DNA of 7,538 bases from CAZGUH01 sp964529005. Lineage in GTDB: Bacteria; Actinomycetota; Acidimicrobiia; Acidimicrobiales; Ilumatobacteraceae. The notes below the pieces were generated by a model, which made no database searches, was not told the DNA's origin, and was given only the letters and a program-made list of their open reading frames with translations. The stretch lies in the NCBI GenBank assembly GCA_964529005.1, contig CAZGUH010000084.1, forward strand, positions 1 to 7,538, given 5' to 3'. Shown here in pieces: positions 1 to 6,069 of this stretch; positions within the stretch are counted from its first letter, which is position 1; the number at the start of each line of letters is the position of its first letter. The translations under genes and the position numbers were made by a program.

Positions 1-1193
1 GGCTCGCACCAGTGGACATCGTCGATCGACAGCACCAGCGGGCCCTTCGCCAACCGGTGTCGCACCATCGCGGTGACAGTGCGGAACACCGCGTCACGAG
101 CCCGGGTCGCGTCGAGATCGTCGAGATCGGACGGATAGCCCAACACGTGCATCAGCGCGTGGGCGCGGAACCCGACCTCGGCGTGATCGGCGGGCAGCCC
201 GGAGATCGCCGTGACCTGATCGACCACGCGGGTGCGGGCCACGTCGGCAGGCATGCCGAGCTCGAGCCCGAGCAGGTCGACGAGCGCGCTCGCGACCGGC
301 CACCAGACGTTCGCCTCGCCGTAGGGCACGCCCGCGCCGCGCGCCACGACCGTGTCGCTGAGCGCCCCGATGCGATCGAGCATCTCCTCGACCAAGCGCG
401 TCTTGCCGACGCCGCCGTCGCCGCACAGCGACACCAGCAGCGGGTGCTGGCCCACCAAGCTCAGCTCGACGGCGGAGCCGATCAGCGCCAGCTCGCCCGA
501 ACGCCCGACGAACGGCGCGTGGTCGTGACGGCGGCGGAACCCCGGCCGGGCGAGCGGTTCGATCGCCAGCCAGGTCGTGACGACCTGCTCGCGACCGCGT
601 GCGGCGAGATCGCCAGCGAACTCGTAGCGGATCACCTCGTGCGTCGCAGCGTACGTCGCTTCTCCGACCAGCACGCCGCCCGGAGGGGCCGCGGCCTGGA
701 GCCGCGAGGCGGTGTTGACGACGTCGCCCATCGCCGTGTAGTCGGCCCCCGCGACGGTCCCGACCACGACCTCGCCGGTGTTGATGCCGATGCGCATGCG
801 GATCGGGGCTTCGATGCCCAAGTCGTTGTCGCGCACGTGCGCGGCGAGCGACTCCTGCATGCGCAGCGCGGCTCGGACAGCTCGCTCGGCGTCGTCCTCG
901 TGCGCGACGGGAGCGCCGAAGAGGGCGATGATCGCGTCGCCGAGAATCTTGTCGACCTCGCCGCCGAACTCCTCGATGTCGGCGACGAGTCGCTCGAAGC
1001 ACGAATCGACGAGCCGCTTGGTGCGCTCGGGATCGAGGTGCTCGGCGAGCGCGGTGAAGCCGACCAGGTCGGCGAACACGACGGTGGCGATCCGGCGCTC
1101 CTCGGCTGGGGCCCCCTCCGCCGCGGCGCCGCACGCCGGGCAGAAGCGCGCGCCGCTCGGCAGCGGCGCGGCGCATGATGGGCAGGCGTTCAC
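1..1193 (-). CDS. Zinc-ribbon / class III adenylate-guanylate cyclase / AAA ATPase protein, N-terminal part (gene continues past the left edge)
   Basis: This is a signalling protein predicted to make a cyclic nucleotide, probably cAMP; 397 residues are visible. Residues 4-21 hold a zinc ribbon (C4xxC7 and C18xxC21). Residues 35-165 form a class III cyclase domain. The metal-binding aspartates are D42 (FADLVGFT) and D86 (ILGDAIIALFG). K82 and T153 (YTAMGD) occupy the purine-selecting positions, the K/T pair being typical of class IIIc adenylate cyclases. N160 and R164 (VNTASR) are the transition-state residues, so the domain looks active. An AAA/NACHT-like ATPase follows, with Walker A GDGGVGKT at 258-265 and Walker B LVLSIDD at 386-392, where the window ends. 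Family members usually continue with a helical, TPR or LuxR-type part that is not visible here. The GTG at 1193 is chosen because the zinc ribbon begins three codons later; there is no Shine-Dalgarno, and TACGCT lies 8 bases upstream. The protein is probably cytosolic, having no membrane segment in the visible part. It is divergent from the ABC operon. The domain call is firm; the ligand and output are unknown. Confidence 0.93.
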   Translation of the reverse strand, partial: MNACPSCAAPLPSGARFCPACGAAAEGAPAEERRIATVVFADLVGFTALAEHLDPERTKRLVDSCFERLVADIEEFGGEVDKILGDAIIALFGAPVAHEDDAERAVRAALRMQESLAAHVRDNDLGIEAPIRMRIGINTGEVVVGTVAGADYTAMGDVVNTASRLQAAAPPGGVLVGEATYAATHEVIRYEFAGDLAARGREQVVTTWLAIEPLARPGFRRRHDHAPFVGRSGELALIGSAVELSLVGQHPLLVSLCGDGGVGKTRLVEEMLDRIGALSDTVVARGAGVPYGEANVWWPVASALVDLLGLELGMPADVARTRVVDQVTAISGLPADHAEVGFRAHALMHVLGYPSDLDDLDATRARDAVFRTVTAMVRHRLAKGPLVLSIDDVHWCE

Positions 1194-1201
1194 GGGCCGC
1201 G

Positions 1202-1207
1202 AGCGTA
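1202..1207 (-). promoter_or_regulatory. Candidate -10 box for the cyclase gene
   Basis: Read on the minus strand the hexamer is TACGCT, a TANNNT match, ending 8 bases before the GTG start at 1193. That spacing would place transcription start at or next to the start codon, giving a leaderless mRNA, and fits the absence of a Shine-Dalgarno sequence. I see no convincing -35 box. This is a motif match only. Confidence 0.35.
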
Positions 1208-1228
1208 CGGCAGCCGCCGTCACCCGCG

Positions 1229-1270
1229 GTCGGCGCACTTCGAGCGGCAGAGGTCACGTCGGGCGCCGAC
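1229..1270. repeat. 8-bp inverted repeat in the cyclase/ABC divergent intergenic region
   Basis: GTCGGCGC at 1229-1236 is perfectly complementary to GCGCCGAC at 1263-1270, with 26 bases between the arms. It lies in the 123-base gap between the divergent cyclase and ABC ATPase starts, where a shared operator could sit. In DNA this GC-rich an 8-bp match can arise by chance, so a regulatory role is speculative. Confidence 0.25.
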
Positions 1271-1304
1271 GGCAAACCGGACGAACGGCGCCACACCGCT
1301 GCAC

Positions 1305-1310
1305 TAGACA
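1305..1310 (+). promoter_or_regulatory. Candidate -10 box for the ABC transporter operon
   Basis: TAGACA lies exactly 6 bases before the ATG at 1317, the spacing expected for a leaderless transcript. The last base departs from TANNNT. The six Gs at 1311-1316 touch the ATG and are too close to act as a Shine-Dalgarno sequence. No clear -35 box is visible. Confidence 0.3.
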
Positions 1311-1316
1311 GGGGGG

Positions 1317-2060
1317 ATGACGGAAACGCTGACGTCGGTAGCGGCCGCCGGTGCGGTCGACGCAGTCAAGATCTACGGCGAGGGCGAGAGCGCCGTGCGG
1401 GCGCTGAACGGTGTGTCGGTCTCGTTCGACACCGGCCGATTCACGGCGATCATGGGTCCCTCGGGCTCGGGCAAGTCCACGCTCATGCACTGCCTCGCCG
1501 GGCTCGATGCGCTCACCTCGGGCTCCGTGTTCATCGGCGACACCCACCTCGCCTCGCTCAACGACAAGCAGCTCACCGAGCTGCGGCGCAAGAAGGTCGG
1601 GTTCATCTTCCAGGCCTACAACCTGATCCCCACGCTCACCGCGTTGGAGAACATCACGCTGCCGTTGCTGCTCGACGGCGCCAAGGGCGACCAGCGATGG
1701 ATCGACACGGTCATCGACACGGTCGGCCTGCGCGATCGGCTGAAGCACCGGCCGAGCGAGCTCAGCGGCGGCCAGCAGCAGCGCGTCGCCGTCGCGCGGG
1801 CGCTGGCCAGCAGGCCGACGATCATCTTCGCCGACGAGCCGACCGGCAACCTCGACAGCCGAACCGGCGCCGAGATCCTCGACTTCATGCGGCGCGCTGT
1901 CCGCGATCTGGGGCAGACCATCGTCATGGTGACCCACGATCCGGTGGCGGCCAGCTACGCCGACCGGGTCGTGTTCCTCGCCGACGGCACGGTCGTCGAC
2001 GAGATGCTCGAGCCGACGGCCGAACGGGTCCTCGACCGCATGAAGCGCTTCGGAGACTGA
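1317..2060 (+). CDS. ABC transporter ATP-binding protein, MacB/LolD type
   Basis: This is the ATP-hydrolysing subunit of an ABC exporter or mechanotransmission complex; it acts at the inner face of the membrane with the permease encoded next. The 247 residues are normal for the family and all motifs are intact. They are Walker A GPSGSGKST at 47-55, Q-loop Q99 (FIFQAYNL), signature LSGGQQQR at 149-156, Walker B IIFADEP at 169-175 with catalytic E174, D-loop NLDS at 178-181, and H-loop H207 (MVTHDP). The LSGGQQQRVAVARAL and DEPTGNLDS wording is typical of the MacB/LolD/FtsE group, which pairs with FtsX-type permeases. ATG 1317 is the only sensible start, because recognisable homology begins near residue 13 and no later start codon fits. 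The permease starts 6 bases after the stop, so the two form an operon. The substrate cannot be read from the sequence; lipids, peptides or drugs are known for relatives. Confidence 0.96.
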   Translation: MTETLTSVAAAGAVDAVKIYGEGESAVRALNGVSVSFDTGRFTAIMGPSGSGKSTLMHCLAGLDALTSGSVFIGDTHLASLNDKQLTELRRKKVGFIFQAYNLIPTLTALENITLPLLLDGAKGDQRWIDTVIDTVGLRDRLKHRPSELSGGQQQRVAVARALASRPTIIFADEPTGNLDSRTGAEILDFMRRAVRDLGQTIVMVTHDPVAASYADRVVFLADGTVVDEMLEPTAERVLDRMKRFGD

Positions 2061-2066
2061 GCCGCC

Positions 2067-4613
2067 GTGCTGCGCGTCGCGCTCAAGAGCATCCTCGCCC
2101 GCAAGGCTCGCCTCCTGCTCACGTCGCTGGCCGTCATCCTCGGCACGGCGTTCCTCAGCGGCACCTTCATCTTCTCCGACACGTTGCAGAAGTCGTTCGA
2201 CGACCTCTTCGCCGACGTCTACGAGAACACCGACGCCTACGTGCGCTCCACGAACGCCGTCGAGATCGACTTCGGCGGTGAAGAGCGCCAGCGCATGCCC
2301 GACAGCATCATCGCCGAAGTGGCGGCGGCGCCCGGCGTCGAGGAGGCGTTGGGAAGCGTCGTGGGCTTCGCCCGCATCATCGGCGCCGACGGCGAGCCGA
2401 TCGGCGCCGACGGCGACGGCCCGCCGACGTTCGGCGGCTCGCTCGAGATGGGGCCGATCTCGCCGTGGGTCATGTTCGAGGGTGAGCCGCCGAACGCGAG
2501 CGACGAGGTCGTGCTCGACAAGAAGAGCGCCGACGACGGCGGCTTCACCGTCGGTGACACCGTGCGCGTCGTGTCGCAGGGCGGCAGCCGGGAGTTCACG
2601 CTCGTCGGCGTGGTGAAGTTCGGCGACGTGGATTCGCCGGGCGGGGCGTCGTTCGCGCTGTTCGACCTGCCGACCGCGCAGGAGTTCGTCGGCGTCGCCG
2701 GCTTCGTCGACGCCGTGCTCGTGCGCGGCGACGGTTCGGTCGACGACGACGAACTGGCCGACGCAATCCAGGCTGCTGTGCCGGCCGATCGCGAAGTCGA
2801 GGTGCTCACCGGGGCCGAGATCACCGAGGAGACGCAGAGCGACATCGAGGAGGGCCTCAGCTTCTTCACCATCTTCCTCACCGTCTTCTCGGGCATCGCG
2901 CTCGGCGTCGCGTGCTTCGTGATCTACAACGTCTTCTCGATCACCGGCGCCCAGCGCGAGCGGGAGAACGCGTTGCTGCGCGCCATCGGCGCCAGCCGCA
3001 AGCAGGTGACCCGGGCGATGTTGATCGAGTCCGTCGCGATCGGCCTGATCGGCTCGCTGCTCGGGTTGGGCTCCGGCGTGCTGGTCTCCAAGGGTCTCAG
3101 CGCCATGCTGACCGGGTTCGGCATCGATCTGCCGTCCAAGTCGCTTCAGCTGCTCCCGCGCACGATCACCACCACGCTGATCACGGGCCTGGTGGTCACC
3201 GTGCTGTCGGCGCTCATGCCTGCCCGCCGAGCCGGCAAGGTTCCCCCCGTCGCGGCGATGCGCGACACCGCGCTGGAAACCCTCGGGCGCACGCGTGGGC
3301 GGTTGATCGGCGGCCTGGTGACGATCGCCCTCGGCCTCGCGCTCATCGGCGTCGTCGCCGCCGGGGCCTCCGCGTTGTACGTCGTGGTCGCCGTCGTGCT
3401 GGTGTTCATCGGGGTCCTCGTGCTCGGACCGCTCATCGCCAAGCCCGCCGCCGACACCCTCGGCGCCCCGGTGGCCCGCTTCCGGGGCGTGTCCGGGCAG
3501 ATGGCGCGCGGCAACGCCGGTCGCAACCCGAAGCGCACGGCGCGCACCGCGGCCCCGGTGCTGATCGGCGTCGCGCTGGTCACCACGGCCACGCTGCTCG
3601 CCGCCACGCTCAAGGCCCAGATCCGGGAGATCTTCGGCGAGCAGTTCACCGGCGACTACGTGGTGCAGACCGACTCGTTCGGCTTCGGGGGCCTCAGCCC
3701 CGACCTCGCCGACCGGCTCAACGAGATGCCGGAGGTCGAGACCGCCGCCGGCATCGGCTTGCGGGCGGCGAACGTCAACGGCGACGACGACGGAAAGGTG
3801 TTCACGGTCGTGGTGCCGTCGGTGGTCACGGAACTGTTCGACCTCGACGTCCAGCAGGGCGACCTCTCCCAGCTGAGCACGGACGGGGTCTTCGTCAGTG
3901 AGTCGCGCGCCGAGCGCGACGACCTGAGCGTCGGGTCCACGGTGACGGCGCAGTTCGCCGACCTCGGCGAGCGCAGGCTCACCGTCGAGGGCGTCTACAG
4001 CCGCGACGAGCTCGCCGGCAACTACGTCGTCAACCGGGCGATGTTCGACGACAGCTCGTCGAACTACTTCGACTTCTCGGTGTACATCAACAAGTCGCCC
4101 GACGTGTCCGACGCCGACGCCGAGCAGGCCATCCAGGCGGTCGTCGACGAGTACGGCACGGGCGAGTTCAAGACCCGAGACCAGTACATCGACGACCAGG
4201 CTGCGCAGGTCAACCTGCTGATCAACATGATCTACGGCCTGCTGGCGCTGTCGATCATCATCGCCTTCTTCGGCATCGTGATCACGCTGCTGCTGTCGGT
4301 GTACGAACGCCGCCGCGAGATCGGGCTGCTGCGTGCTGTGGGCATGACCCGCCGCCAGGTGCGCTCGACCGTGCGATGGGAGAGCGTCATCACCAGCCTC
4401 CTCGGCGCGCTCCTCGGGGTGGTGCTCGGTCTGTTCGTCGGCTACTCGCTCGTGCTGGCGCTGCGCGACCAGGGCATCACGGTCTTCACCGTTCCGGTCG
4501 GCAGCACGATCGTGATCGTCGTGCTGGCCTTCATCGTCGGCGTCTGCGCGGCGATCTATCCGGCTTGGCGCGCGACCAGGACCAACGTGCTGGAGGCGAT
4601 CAGCACCACATAG
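2067..4613 (+). CDS. ABC transporter permease with two FtsX domains (MacB-like, about 10 membrane segments)
   Basis: This is the membrane subunit of the ABC complex, 848 residues long. TM1 is near 16-36, followed by a large, acidic, presumably extracellular MacB-PCD-like region (about 40-255). The first FtsX domain covers about 264-395 with three segments. Two more segments lie near 412-457 and another near 492-514. A second extracellular region spans about 520-710, and the second FtsX domain about 719-842. The two FtsX domains look like an internal duplication: RAIGASRKQV (305-314) matches RAVGMTRRQV (756-765), each after a charged cytoplasmic loop (AQRERE, YERRRE). GTG 2067 begins MLRVALKSILARKARLLLTS, a typical FtsX-family N-terminus. 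It lies 6 bases after the ATPase stop, with GGAG at 2052-2055 as a distant Shine-Dalgarno, so translational coupling is likely. With no outer membrane expected, this would be a two-component exporter or lipoprotein/lipid-handling machine rather than a tripartite MacAB-TolC pump. The substrate is unknown. Confidence 0.95.
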   Translation: MLRVALKSILARKARLLLTSLAVILGTAFLSGTFIFSDTLQKSFDDLFADVYENTDAYVRSTNAVEIDFGGEERQRMPDSIIAEVAAAPGVEEALGSVVGFARIIGADGEPIGADGDGPPTFGGSLEMGPISPWVMFEGEPPNASDEVVLDKKSADDGGFTVGDTVRVVSQGGSREFTLVGVVKFGDVDSPGGASFALFDLPTAQEFVGVAGFVDAVLVRGDGSVDDDELADAIQAAVPADREVEVLTGAEITEETQSDIEEGLSFFTIFLTVFSGIALGVACFVIYNVFSITGAQRERENALLRAIGASRKQVTRAMLIESVAIGLIGSLLGLGSGVLVSKGLSAMLTGFGIDLPSKSLQLLPRTITTTLITGLVVTVLSALMPARRAGKVPPVAAMRDTALETLGRTRGRLIGGLVTIALGLALIGVVAAGASALYVVVAVVLVFIGVLVLGPLIAKPAADTLGAPVARFRGVSGQMARGNAGRNPKRTARTAAPVLIGVALVTTATLLAATLKAQIREIFGEQFTGDYVVQTDSFGFGGLSPDLADRLNEMPEVETAAGIGLRAANVNGDDDGKVFTVVVPSVVTELFDLDVQQGDLSQLSTDGVFVSESRAERDDLSVGSTVTAQFADLGERRLTVEGVYSRDELAGNYVVNRAMFDDSSSNYFDFSVYINKSPDVSDADAEQAIQAVVDEYGTGEFKTRDQYIDDQAAQVNLLINMIYGLLALSIIIAFFGIVITLLLSVYERRREIGLLRAVGMTRRQVRSTVRWESVITSLLGALLGVVLGLFVGYSLVLALRDQGITVFTVPVGSTIVIVVLAFIVGVCAAIYPAWRATRTNVLEAISTT
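2379..2420 (+). repeat. In-frame 21-bp tandem duplication inside the permease gene
   Basis: A 17-base identical block, ATCGGCGCCGACGGCGA, occurs at 2379-2395 and 2400-2416, a period of 21 bases. It encodes IGADGEP followed by IGADGDG (residues 105-118) in the first extracellular region. Because the unit is seven codons the frame is kept. It looks like a small slippage duplication. Confidence 0.6.
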
Positions 4614-4624
4614 CCCGCGTCGTC

Positions 4625-4655
4625 GCACGGGGGGTCGCCGGCCGAGCCGCCGTGC
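4625..4655 (+). other. Possible hairpin between the permease and PPOX genes
   Basis: GCACGG at 4625-4630 pairs with CCGTGC at 4650-4655, with partly self-complementary GC-rich sequence between. The structure ends 4 bases before the ATG at 4660, in a 46-base gap. It could weaken read-through from the ABC operon or mask the PPOX start. There is no U-tract, and folding was judged by eye only. Confidence 0.2.
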
Positions 4656-4659
4656 CACG

Positions 4660-5058
4660 ATGGCTCCCGTGGCGTTCGATCCGTCGGCCCTCCCGCCCGA
4701 AGCGCTGGCGTTCCTCGCCGAGCGCCATCTGGCCACCCTGACCACCATGCGCGCCGACGGCTCGCCGCACGTGTCCCCCGTGGGCTTCAGCTTCGATCCG
4801 GCCAGCCGCACGGCGCGGATCATCACGTTCGCCAGCAGCGTCAAGGCGCGCAACGCGGCACGCGGCGGCCGGGCGGCGGTGTGCCAGGTCGACGGGCGAC
4901 GGTGGCTGACGCTCGAGGGGACGGTGCGCCTCGCCGCCGATCCGGCGGACGTGGCCCGCGCGGTCGCGGGGTACGCCGGGCGCTACCGGCAGCCGGGCGA
5001 GCGGCCGGATCGGGTGGCGATCGAGATCGCTGTCGACCGCGCCACCGGACGAACCTGA
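4660..5058 (+). CDS. PPOX-class (split beta-barrel) probable F420-dependent protein, Rv1155-like
   Basis: This small cytosolic protein (132 residues) has the pyridoxamine-5'-phosphate-oxidase-like split beta-barrel fold. Family members bind FMN or, in actinobacteria, the deazaflavin F420, and many reduce small substrates. The match is to the actinobacterial F420/PPOX type. An N-terminal helix (LPPEALAFLAERHLA, 11-25) leads into TLTTMRADGSPHVSPVGF (26-43). The cofactor-phosphate-binding stretch SSVKARNAARGGRAAVCQVD follows (59-78), then RRWLTLEGTVRL (80-91). The length is normal and complete. The start is uncertain: ATG 4660 has no Shine-Dalgarno or close -10 box, and GTG 4669 three codons later would also keep the whole domain. 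It lies 46 bases after the permease on the same strand, so it may be read from the ABC promoter, but a shared function is not implied. Substrate and F420 versus FMN use are inferred from family only. Confidence 0.88.
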   Translation: MAPVAFDPSALPPEALAFLAERHLATLTTMRADGSPHVSPVGFSFDPASRTARIITFASSVKARNAARGGRAAVCQVDGRRWLTLEGTVRLAADPADVARAVAGYAGRYRQPGERPDRVAIEIAVDRATGRT

Positions 5059-5076
5059 CGGCCGCCCCTACGTCAG
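5055..5076. terminator. Small symmetric hairpin spanning both convergent stop codons
   Basis: CTGACG at 5055-5060 is complementary to CGTCAG at 5071-5076, with a 10-base loop. Each arm carries the stop codon of one of the two convergent genes (PPOX on plus, nei on minus). With only 14 bases between the genes this is the only place for a shared bidirectional terminator. The 6-bp stem is weak and lacks a U-tract. Confidence 0.3.
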
Positions 5077-6008
5077 CGCGGCGGCAGCCCTGGGGGGCCG
5101 AGGTGGGCGGCGACGTCCGGGTTGCCCTCGCGGTTCCACGGCAGGTCTTCGAGGAACTTCGCCGCCGCGGGGTGAGGGTCCATCAGCCGCCCCATCGAGC
5201 GGGGCGTCAGGTCGCGCGCGTCGAGCCGCTGCTGGCAGGTCGGGCACCAGTAGAGGACCCGGGCGTGCTCACCGAACCGGCGCACCGCGACGGTGTCGTG
5301 GCAGCGCGGGCACGGCTGGCCGTTGCGGCCGTAGACCGCCAGGCCACCGCCGACGTGCGGGGCGGTGACGCGGCCGACTCGATTGAGGTTGGCGCGCAGC
5401 ATGCGTGCGGCGGCGTTCACCAGTTGCCAGCGGTCGGCGTCCGCGAGCGCACCGACCTGAGCGAAGGGGCTCAGCTCGCACGCCCAGAGCACCTCGCAGC
5501 GGTAGACGTTGCCGACGCCGCACGTCACCCGTTGGTCGAGCAGCACCTCGGCGATCGGCGTCGTGCGCTCGGGGTAGGCCGCCATGCGCCGCACGCACTC
5601 GGCAAGGTCGGCATCCGCCCGGCACAGGTCGGGCCCGAGGCGGCCGAGAACCGGATGACGCAGCGGATCGAACGAGCGGTAGGTCTCGACCGTCGGAGCG
5701 TTGAAGCACACCGCGACCCAATCGGCGACCTGGATCGCCGCCCGCAGTTGGCTGGTCGGGCGCCGCCACCGCTCGCCGACGCGGTAGAGGTGCCACGAGC
5801 CCGTCATGCGCAGGTGGGTGTGCAGCACGAGCCCGTCGTCCCAGACGATCTCGAGGTGCTTGCCCCGACTCTCGACGCGTTCGACCACACGCCCCAGCAC
5901 CGGCAGCGGGCCGACGAGCCGCGGCGCTTCGAAGTACACCAGCGGCTTGCCGACCAGCGCGGTGCGCAGCGCTGTGGCAGTCCTGTGGATGGTGTCCCCC
6001 TCCGGCAC
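5073..6008 (-). CDS. nei: Nei-family (Nei2-like) DNA glycosylase / AP lyase with C-terminal extension
   Basis: This is a base-excision repair enzyme that removes oxidised bases and cuts the abasic strand by beta/delta elimination. From the GTG at 6008 it has 311 residues. The N-terminus MPEGDTIHR gives catalytic Pro2 and Glu3. SRGKHLEI carries the conserved Lys50, followed by HTHLRMTGSW (63-72). The helix-two-turn-helix region contains LLDQRVTCGVGNVY (156-169) with the DNA-binding GVGN. The zinc finger has C233, C236, C255 and C258, with Arg250 in the position of the catalytic finger arginine. An ATG two codons upstream would add Met-Ala before the catalytic proline and is rejected. TAGGCT ends 6 bases before the chosen GTG. 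Relatives such as mycobacterial Nei2 usually end right after the last zinc cysteines; here about 50 proline-rich residues (261-311) follow. It is divergent from the 96-residue gene and convergent with the PPOX gene. Family assignment is firm; exact lesion preference is not known. Confidence 0.94.
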   Translation of the reverse strand: MPEGDTIHRTATALRTALVGKPLVYFEAPRLVGPLPVLGRVVERVESRGKHLEIVWDDGLVLHTHLRMTGSWHLYRVGERWRRPTSQLRAAIQVADWVAVCFNAPTVETYRSFDPLRHPVLGRLGPDLCRADADLAECVRRMAAYPERTTPIAEVLLDQRVTCGVGNVYRCEVLWACELSPFAQVGALADADRWQLVNAAARMLRANLNRVGRVTAPHVGGGLAVYGRNGQPCPRCHDTVAVRRFGEHARVLYWCPTCQQRLDARDLTPRSMGRLMDPHPAAAKFLEDLPWNREGNPDVAAHLGPPGLPPR

Positions 6009-6014
6009 CGCCAT

Positions 6015-6020
6015 AGCCTA
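6015..6020 (-). promoter_or_regulatory. Candidate -10 box for nei
   Basis: On the minus strand TAGGCT, a full TANNNT match, ends 6 bases before the GTG at 6008. This predicts a leaderless mRNA starting at or beside the GTG and independently supports that start over the ATG at 6014, which directly abuts the hexamer. An AGG inside the hexamer could be argued to be a weak Shine-Dalgarno. No clear -35 box is visible. Confidence 0.45.
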
Positions 6021-6056
6021 TGACGCATCCGCGCGCCAAGCGTGCCATTGCGTCGA

Positions 6057-6062
6057 TAGGTT
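6057..6062 (+). promoter_or_regulatory. Candidate -10 box for the 96-residue protein gene
   Basis: TAGGTT, a TANNNT match, ends 7 bases before the ATG at 6070, the leaderless spacing. It faces away from the nei box, with 36 bases between the two hexamers, so the -35 regions of the two promoters would overlap. The AGG within it, 9 bases before the ATG, could instead be a weak Shine-Dalgarno. Confidence 0.4.
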
Positions 6063-6069
6063 CGCCCTG

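Noticed and set aside
12..1178. A 388-codon open frame on the plus strand opposite the cyclase gene
   Set aside because: Composition is arginine/histidine/aspartate-rich with no motif; the minus-strand frame has intact cyclase and ATPase motifs.
94..1296. A 400-codon minus-strand frame overlapping the cyclase gene
   Set aside because: It is the shifted frame of the same strand, almost entirely arginine, glycine and alanine. The true cyclase frame stays open past the window edge.
1311..1316. GGGGGG directly before the ABC ATPase ATG as a Shine-Dalgarno sequence
   Set aside because: There is no spacing between it and the ATG, whereas about 5-9 bases are needed; it is better read as the gap between a -10 box and a leaderless start.
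1254..4853. A 1199-codon open frame on the minus strand, antisense to the whole ABC operon
   Set aside because: Its translation is a low-complexity mix of R, H, D, E, A and G with no domain, as expected for the mirror frame of GC-rich codons. The plus-strand ATPase and permease explain the DNA fully.
4881..6023. A 380-codon plus-strand frame over the PPOX end and nei
   Set aside because: It is antisense to nei, which has every catalytic residue; the frame shows no domain.
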